Assembly: GCF_000744945.1 (NCBI RefSeq)
Contig: NZ_JQMX01000001.1
Location: 2,356,001 to 2,420,000, forward strand
Direction: 5' to 3'
DNA length: 64,000 nucleotides
Origin: Carnobacterium maltaromaticum DSM 20342
Lineage (GTDB): Bacteria > Bacillota > Bacilli > Lactobacillales > Carnobacteriaceae
This document shows, one piece after another, positions 58,843-64,000 of the stretch. Each line of letters opens with the position of its first letter. Positions within the stretch are counted from its first letter, which is position 1. The notes under the pieces were generated by a model, which saw nothing but the letters and a program-made list of their open reading frames with translations, was not told the origin of the DNA and searched no databases. A program made the translations under genes and the position numbers.

Positions 58843-60465
58843 ATGATGAAAACAAAAAAAATGATAATCATTGGTTTTTCAACAGTCGTTTTACTAGCAT
58901 TAGGTTCATGTGGAAAGAAAGATAATAGTAGCGCAACGGCAAGTAAGGATTATGAGTTAACGAATGTTGAGTTTCCTTTAAAAGAGAAAGTTGAGCTGAA
59001 AATGCTAGTTTCTGAAAATTCAACGGCCCCTAAAGATCCAAATGATATGCTGATTTTTAAACGTTTAGAGGAACAAAGTAATGTTCATATTAGTTGGACA
59101 AACTACGCCAATGATTTTGCGGAAAAGAGGAATCTAGATATTGCTTCTAGTGATTTACCAGATGCTATTTTCAATGCTGCAGCGAGTGAACAAGATTTAC
59201 TTACTTGGGGTCAAAATGGTGTGATTGTACCTTTAGAGGAAACAATCGAGAAATATATGCCAAACTTACAAAAGGTTTTTGAAGAAGCCCCTGAATATAA
59301 GCAGATGTTGACGGCACCAGATGGCCACATCTATTCTCTGCCATGGATTGAAGAACTTGGAGAAGGAAAGAAATCAATCCATACAGTAAATTCTTTAGGT
59401 TGGATTAATCAGGCTTGGCTGACTAAATTAGGCTTAGAGCAACCTAAAAATGCAGAAGAGCTATACAATGTATTAAAAGCGTTTAAAGAACAAGATCCTA
59501 ATGGAAATGGTAAGGCGGATGAGATTCCGTTGAGCTTCATTTCTAATGATGATGGCAATGATTTGAAGATGTTATTTGCAGCCTTTGGCGATGGTACTGG
59601 AGATAATGGAGATCATTTAGTTGTGGATGATGATGGCAAGGTACAGTTTACTGCAAATACAGAAAGCTATAAAAAAGCAATCAAGTTCTTTAATAAAGCT
59701 TATGAAGAAGGTTTAATTGATACAGAAAGCTTTGAACAAGATTGGGCTAGATATGTTGCAAAAGGAAATGATCAAAAATACGGATTGTACTTTACTTGGG
59801 ATCCGCATAATGTGACAGGAGGTACAGAGGATTATGTTATGTACCAACCGATGGTTAATGAAAGTGGCAAAATTAATGTGACTAGAACAAATAATTTTGG
59901 TTTTTCGAGAGACCGATTTGTTGTTACTTCCGCAAATAAAAACATTGAATTAACAGCAAAATGGATTGATCAAATGTACGATCCTATTCAATCTATTCAA
60001 AATAACTGGGGAACCTATGGCGATAAAGGTCAAAATATTTTTAAATATGACGAAGAGAAAAATCAATTAACTCATGAACCTCTTGACGGTGCAGCTCCTG
60101 TTGAAGTACGTCAGAAAACTGCAGTTGGTGGACCACTTGCGATTTTAGATACGTATTATGGGAACTATACAACCATGCCTGATGATGCGAAATGGCGTCT
60201 TGATTTAATGGATAAATTTATTTTCCCATATGTTCAAAATGAAAATAATTATCCGAATATCTTTTTATCTGCTAAAGATACGAAACGTCTCGCTGATATA
60301 GAAGCAGATATGAAGGATTTTGTTCTTAGAAAAAGAGATGAATGGCTTACAAAAGGTAATATAGATCAAGAATGGAATGACTATTTAAAACAATTAAAAG
60401 CGTTCGGTTTGGATGAATGGCTAGAAATCAAGCAAAGAAACTATGACGAATACTCAAAAGGATGA
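58843..60465 (+). CDS. ABC sugar-binding lipoprotein, LipO/LplA type
   Basis: A 540-residue solute-binding protein. Signal peptide with lipobox ALGSC (Cys at about residue 24), then the long family fold with the DPNGNGKADEIPLSFI calcium-type loop common in LipO-like binding proteins. GGAGAGGAATTAGG precedes ATG 58843. It would capture the oligosaccharide later cut by the GH32 enzyme. No ATPase gene is present, so the transporter must share an MsmK-type ATPase encoded elsewhere. Confidence 0.92.
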   Translation: MMKTKKMIIIGFSTVVLLALGSCGKKDNSSATASKDYELTNVEFPLKEKVELKMLVSENSTAPKDPNDMLIFKRLEEQSNVHISWTNYANDFAEKRNLDIASSDLPDAIFNAAASEQDLLTWGQNGVIVPLEETIEKYMPNLQKVFEEAPEYKQMLTAPDGHIYSLPWIEELGEGKKSIHTVNSLGWINQAWLTKLGLEQPKNAEELYNVLKAFKEQDPNGNGKADEIPLSFISNDDGNDLKMLFAAFGDGTGDNGDHLVVDDDGKVQFTANTESYKKAIKFFNKAYEEGLIDTESFEQDWARYVAKGNDQKYGLYFTWDPHNVTGGTEDYVMYQPMVNESGKINVTRTNNFGFSRDRFVVTSANKNIELTAKWIDQMYDPIQSIQNNWGTYGDKGQNIFKYDEEKNQLTHEPLDGAAPVEVRQKTAVGGPLAILDTYYGNYTTMPDDAKWRLDLMDKFIFPYVQNENNYPNIFLSAKDTKRLADIEADMKDFVLRKRDEWLTKGNIDQEWNDYLKQLKAFGLDEWLEIKQRNYDEYSKG

Positions 60466-60469
60466 TAAA

Positions 60470-61852
60470 ATGACTGTTGATAAATGGATTTCAGAAAATA
60501 AAGAATTAGTGAACACAATGTATAAGCCTTTGCACCACTTTTCGGCACCGATTGGTTGGATCAACGATCCCAATGGCTTTGTTTATTATAAGGGAGAATA
60601 TCACCTATTTTATCAATTTCACCCTTACTCAGCTAAATGGGGTCCAATGCACTGGGGTCATGCTAAGAGTAAAGATTTGTTGAATTGGGAACATTTACCT
60701 GTAGCATTGGAGCCCGATCAGCCCTACGATGAAGGCGGCTGCTTCTCAGGGACAGCTTTGGCCCAAGAAGATCAATTAATTTTGATGTATACAGGTGTTT
60801 CAGAAGAAGATGGAAAATCGCGTCAGATTCAGTGCATTGCTGTGAGCACAGATGGGATTACATTTGAAAAGTCGCCACACAATCCAGTGATTGACGAACG
60901 TCACGTGAAAAATACGACCGACTTTCGTGACCCTAAAATATTTCGAAAGAACGAGAAATATTATTCTTTAGTTGCTTCTACAAAAGATGGAATTGGGAAT
61001 GTCCTGTTATTTGAATCAGATGACTTGGTTTCTTGGGTATTTAAATCTACTTTTTTGACGGCGGAACCCCATCAAGGGAAAATTTGGGAATGTCCTGATT
61101 TATTTGAATTAGACGGGAAAGATGTTTTAATTGTCTCGCCGATTGCATTTACCAGTGAGGGGGCACGTTATACGAATGTAAATAGTTCTGTATATTTTGT
61201 TGGTAAGGTTGATTGGGATACCTATAAGTTTATTCCTGAAAGTTATGAAGAGATTGACTCAGGATTGGATTTTTATGCACCACAGACCTTAAAAGATGAT
61301 CGGAATCGTAGAATTTTGATTGCTTGGCAACAAATGTGGGGACGAAACATTCCAACGGATGATTTAGGTCATCACTGGGCAGGAAGTATGATTATACCAA
61401 GAGAACTTAGATTAGTAGATGGGAAATTAATTCAGACGATAGTTTCTGAATATAATGAAGCTTTGACATTAGCTAGTTCTCAGAATGTAGATCGATTATA
61501 TAGAGGACAACTTGAGCCTTTTGTTCAATTAGAGACTACCGAGCCTTTTTCTATTGAGATAGGCGCTGATGAAGATTATTTGCAGTTTGATTATGATGGA
61601 GAATCGTTGATGATAGATCGTACAAATCTTCAACAGTCAATCCAAGGCGAAGAAGAGCAATCAGATAAAAGAAGTAAATGCTACTCTTCGGAAAACTTAA
61701 TAGTCAAAATATATGTAGATAAAGCTTGCTGCGAAATTATTGTGAACGATGAAGTCACGTTTTCAACCACCTTCTATTTGGAATCGGTTGACGCAGAAAT
61801 TAGAGTAAAGGGAAAAGATTTAAAGATAGATGTGTACAATAAAAAAATCTGA
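60470..61852 (+). CDS. GH32 beta-fructosidase / sucrose-6-phosphate hydrolase family
   Basis: A 460-residue GH32 enzyme without signal peptide, so cytosolic. Nucleophile Asp in WINDPNGF, FSGTAL, the transition-state Asp in DFRDPKIF, and the acid/base Glu in WECPDLFEL. Given an ABC importer rather than a PTS next door, intake of unphosphorylated fructo-oligosaccharides or sucrose is likelier than sucrose-6-phosphate. ATG 60470 has AAAAGG upstream; the longer frame from 60443 lies inside the preceding gene. Ends the operon. Confidence 0.92.
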   Translation: MTVDKWISENKELVNTMYKPLHHFSAPIGWINDPNGFVYYKGEYHLFYQFHPYSAKWGPMHWGHAKSKDLLNWEHLPVALEPDQPYDEGGCFSGTALAQEDQLILMYTGVSEEDGKSRQIQCIAVSTDGITFEKSPHNPVIDERHVKNTTDFRDPKIFRKNEKYYSLVASTKDGIGNVLLFESDDLVSWVFKSTFLTAEPHQGKIWECPDLFELDGKDVLIVSPIAFTSEGARYTNVNSSVYFVGKVDWDTYKFIPESYEEIDSGLDFYAPQTLKDDRNRRILIAWQQMWGRNIPTDDLGHHWAGSMIIPRELRLVDGKLIQTIVSEYNEALTLASSQNVDRLYRGQLEPFVQLETTEPFSIEIGADEDYLQFDYDGESLMIDRTNLQQSIQGEEEQSDKRSKCYSSENLIVKIYVDKACCEIIVNDEVTFSTTFYLESVDAEIRVKGKDLKIDVYNKKI

Positions 61853-61897
61853 TGATTGGTGAAATTTTAGTAGCCCTATTTTTTCATGAAAAGTGAT

Positions 61898-61971
61898 AAA
61901 AAGCCACATTTTGATGGAACTATTAATCTCGAATAGAGAGTTTTAATAGTTCTCGGAGAATGTGGTTTTTC
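61898..61971 (+). terminator. Terminator of the GH32 operon
   Basis: AAAAAGCCACATT pairs with AATGTGGTTTTT, with an inner stem GAACTATTAA / TTAATAGTTC. Confidence 0.93.
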
Positions 61972-62009
61972 TATTGTACTTTACTTTATTTTCATAGTTT
62001 GTTAATATG

Positions 62010-62024
62010 AGAATGAGCGTTCTA
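62010..62024. promoter_or_regulatory. TetR-type operator before the TetR-SDR genes
   Basis: AGAATGAGCGTTCTA, nearly palindromic; the same site appears at 63406-63421 before the OYE gene. Confidence 0.7.
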
Positions 62025-62052
62025 TAAAATTTCAGAAAGGATGAAAGAATCT

Positions 62053-62628
62053 ATGGGAAGAGCAAAAGAGTTTGATCAAGAAGTTGTTTTAGATAAAGCC
62101 ATGCAAATTTTTTGGGAAAAAGGCTATGAGAAAACTTCTATGCAAGATTTAGTGGATCATATGGGAATTCATCGCCGCAGTATTTACGATACATTTGGAG
62201 ACAAACACGAATTGTTTTTAAAGACACTAGATTGTTATGAATATAGGCTTAATCATATAATTAAGCAGAGCTTGACGCAAGATATGACAATTAAAGAAAA
62301 GCTTGAAATGTTATTTTTGATTGTGGTATCAACAGATGACGAGTATCCAAAAGGGTGTTTGATTGTAAATACAGCGACGGAATTATCCTTGTTAGATAAA
62401 CAAATAGAACATAAGATTCAAGAACTATTTGAGAAAAGTGAAACGTATCTTTATATGTTACTAGTTGAGGCTAAGAACAAAGGAGAAATTTCAAAAAGCG
62501 AAAATTTGCGGGAGTTAGCAAGTTATTTGCATAATGCATGGGTCGGTATCAGAGTGTTGGTGAAGACCACAAATGATCAAATGAAACTACATTCGATTGT
62601 AAAAACGACATTGTCGATAATTAAATAG
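62053..62628 (+). CDS. TetR/AcrR-family regulator
   Basis: A 191-residue regulator. Helix-turn-helix: VLDKAMQIFWEKGYEKTSMQ and DLVDHMGIHRRSIYDTFGDK. The C-terminal region is of the YxaF/TetR_C group that often controls oxidoreductases. ATG 62053 (MGRAKEFDQE) is preferred on family start; ATG 62041 is too close to AAAGG. It precedes the SDR gene by 15 bases. Confidence 0.88.
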   Translation: MGRAKEFDQEVVLDKAMQIFWEKGYEKTSMQDLVDHMGIHRRSIYDTFGDKHELFLKTLDCYEYRLNHIIKQSLTQDMTIKEKLEMLFLIVVSTDDEYPKGCLIVNTATELSLLDKQIEHKIQELFEKSETYLYMLLVEAKNKGEISKSENLRELASYLHNAWVGIRVLVKTTNDQMKLHSIVKTTLSIIK

Positions 62629-62643
62629 AGAGAAGGCAACGAT

Positions 62644-63384
62644 ATGAGTAAAAAATATACAGTGATTACAGGCGCAAGTTCAGGTATTGGCTATGAAACA
62701 GCTTTAGCCTTTGCTGGAAAAGAGAAGAATATGATACTGATTGCAAGGCGAACAGAGCAGTTAACTGAATTACAAAAAAGGATTCAAAAACAATATCCTA
62801 ATCTAGATATTATCGTAAAAATAAGTGACTTGTCAGATAAAAAACAAGTTTATGGGCTATATGAGTCATTGAAACAGTATGATATTGAGACATGGATCAA
62901 TAATGCAGGAGTTGGTGCTTCCGGAGCGTTGATGAATAATGATTTGAAACAAATTGAGCGAATAATCCAAGTTAATATTGAAGCAACAACTATTTTATCA
63001 ACGTTATATGCAAAAGATTACGCTAATGTACAAGGTGCACAACTAATTAATGTTTCATCAGCAATGGGATATGTAATCGCATTAGGAAATGTTGCTTATT
63101 CTGCTTCAAAGTTTTTTGTTAGTGTTCTGACTGAAGGTCTAGCCGCAGAATTGAAAGATGCAGAGTTACAAGCTAAAGTTTTGGCGCCTGCTCTTACTGC
63201 TACAGCATTTATTCAACAATCAAGTGATTCAGAGTTAGATTATGAGAACTATCAGTTGCGCTCGCCGCAAGAAGTTGCCTCCTACTTAATGGCACTCTAT
63301 GAGAGCACTCAAACGGTAGGAATTGTGAATGAGAAAAATGAATTTATTTTAAGTAATCCCATTTTTCCAGTATTTTCGATATAG
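62644..63384 (+). CDS. Short-chain dehydrogenase/reductase
   Basis: A 246-residue classical SDR. NADP-type motif TGASSGIGYETA, the NNAGVG motif, the catalytic Ser of INVSSAMG and YSASK with Tyr and Lys. Substrate unknown. Transcribed with the TetR regulator that precedes it; the OYE gene that follows shares the operator, so all three may be one redox regulon. Confidence 0.93.
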   Translation: MSKKYTVITGASSGIGYETALAFAGKEKNMILIARRTEQLTELQKRIQKQYPNLDIIVKISDLSDKKQVYGLYESLKQYDIETWINNAGVGASGALMNNDLKQIERIIQVNIEATTILSTLYAKDYANVQGAQLINVSSAMGYVIALGNVAYSASKFFVSVLTEGLAAELKDAELQAKVLAPALTATAFIQQSSDSELDYENYQLRSPQEVASYLMALYESTQTVGIVNEKNEFILSNPIFPVFSI

Positions 63385-63405
63385 TTTTTATTTTTTTATT
63401 AATAT

Positions 63406-63421
63406 TAGAATGAACGTTCTA
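63406..63421. promoter_or_regulatory. TetR-type operator before the OYE gene
   Basis: TAGAATGAACGTTCTA, near-perfect palindrome, 18 bases before the OYE start. Matches the site at 62010-62024. Confidence 0.75.
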
Positions 63422-63438
63422 GAAAGAAGGCCAATTAA

Positions 63439-64000
63439 CTGGAAAATTTATGGAATCCGATAACAATTAAAGAGCGAGTAGTAAAAAATCGCTTAGTGAT
63501 GGCGCCAATGACGCGTAGCAGAGCCAAGGAAAATGGTGTTCCAAGTAAGCTAATGAGCAAATATTATCAACAACGCGCTTCAATGGGATTAATTATTACA
63601 GAAGGGATTCAACCTTCTGCAGTAGGACAAGGTTATTTGTATACTCCAGGTATCTATACGGATGAACAAATAATCGGATGGCAAGAAATAACAAATGCGG
63701 TTCATCAACAAGAGGGGACAATTTTCTTTCAATTAATGCATGTTGGGAGAATATCTCATCCTGATAATGTAAAAGGATTACAGGCGCAGGCTCCATCAGC
63801 GATTGCACCAACAGAGGAAATTTTTACTGGTAACGGTATGCAAGCTATTCCAGTTCCGCTTGAGACGACAAAAGAGGATATTAAAATGACAGTGGATGAT
63901 TTTCGTTTAGCTGCTAAAAACGCGATTCAAGCAGGCGCAGATGGTGTTGAAATCCATAGTGCTAATGGTTATTTATTGCATCAATTTTTAGGAGAGAATT
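63439..64000 (+). CDS. NADH:flavin oxidoreductase, Old Yellow Enzyme family (3' truncated by window)
   Basis: The frame opens after a TAA at 63436-63438 and reads MENLWNPITIK if CTG 63439 starts. AGAAGG stands eight bases upstream, and no ATG/GTG/TTG exists before the conserved NRLVMAPMTRSRA core, so a CTG start is the simplest reading. OYE motifs: QLMHVGRISHP and GVEIHSANGYLLHQF. An FMN enzyme reducing activated alkenes. About 187 codons are in the window; the barrel continues past its end. Confidence 0.88.
   Translation, partial: MENLWNPITIKERVVKNRLVMAPMTRSRAKENGVPSKLMSKYYQQRASMGLIITEGIQPSAVGQGYLYTPGIYTDEQIIGWQEITNAVHQQEGTIFFQLMHVGRISHPDNVKGLQAQAPSAIAPTEEIFTGNGMQAIPVPLETTKEDIKMTVDDFRLAAKNAIQAGADGVEIHSANGYLLHQFLGEN

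Overview
The window comes from a low-GC Gram-positive bacterium of the Lactobacillales. The gene set points to Carnobacterium or a close relative: WxL surface-protein locus, DhaQ/DhaS pair, TreB/TreR, glutamate-decarboxylase acid resistance and a complete ilv-leu operon. The genus is an inference from gene content and protein style; no rRNA or tRNA gene is present to confirm it. Genes are dense, mostly on the plus strand, with strong AGGAGG-type ribosome sites and many clear intrinsic terminators.

Layout. 1-3.3 kb: end of a glycerol dehydrogenase gene, a TspO-like membrane protein, and a DhaQ-like gene facing a DhaS-like TetR regulator (dihydroxyacetone sensing), with a possible small structured RNA between the last two. 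3.4-7.8 kb: a lipoprotein, then trehalose PTS (treB) and trehalose-6-phosphate hydrolase behind a palindromic TreR-type operator; treR itself lies 27 kb away (31.6 kb). 7.8-8.8 kb: a decayed bacteriocin-like gene and a full attenuator with a Leu-rich leader peptide. 8.8-19.9 kb: ilvD-ilvB-ilvN-ilvC-leuA-leuB-leuC-leuD-ilvA, the branched-chain amino acid pathway. 20.4-30.9 kb: a choloylglycine-hydrolase-family enzyme, a recently inserted IS1380-family element, and a gadC / YhgE-Pip / gadB / oleate hydratase cluster that looks like an acid and fatty-acid stress module.

31-39 kb: miscellaneous genes (small membrane proteins, treR, an acidic-headed membrane protein, a FUSC-like protein, a DUF1002 protein, a luciferase-like oxidoreductase, VOC and SRPBCC proteins, an AlkD-like protein). 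39.5-49.1 kb: an Mga-type regulator followed by a WxL cell-surface locus: LPXTG peptide fused in frame to a WxL protein, two more WxL proteins, a DUF916/DUF3324 anchor protein and a 1247-residue internally duplicated WxL protein. 49.3-54.8 kb: mnmE-mnmG, a 0.7 kb segment flanked by a duplicated mnmG 3' end, and a membrane protein with a long helical domain. 55-61.9 kb: a fructo-oligosaccharide-type regulon (LacI regulator, ROK fructokinase, ABC permeases and binding protein without an ATPase, GH32 enzyme) with three matching operators. 62-64 kb: TetR regulator, SDR, and an Old Yellow Enzyme gene cut by the window end, with matching TetR-type operators before both transcription units.

The most notable points for follow-up are a family of hairpin-bearing repeats whose central stems differ in sequence but keep their pairing (13.8-14.05 kb and 32.35-32.5 kb), the LPXTG-WxL in-frame fusion, the duplicated mnmG 3' end, and the three-hairpin ilv leader. 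I did not see a clearly new defence or mobile system; no CRISPR array, prophage or tRNA gene was recognised.
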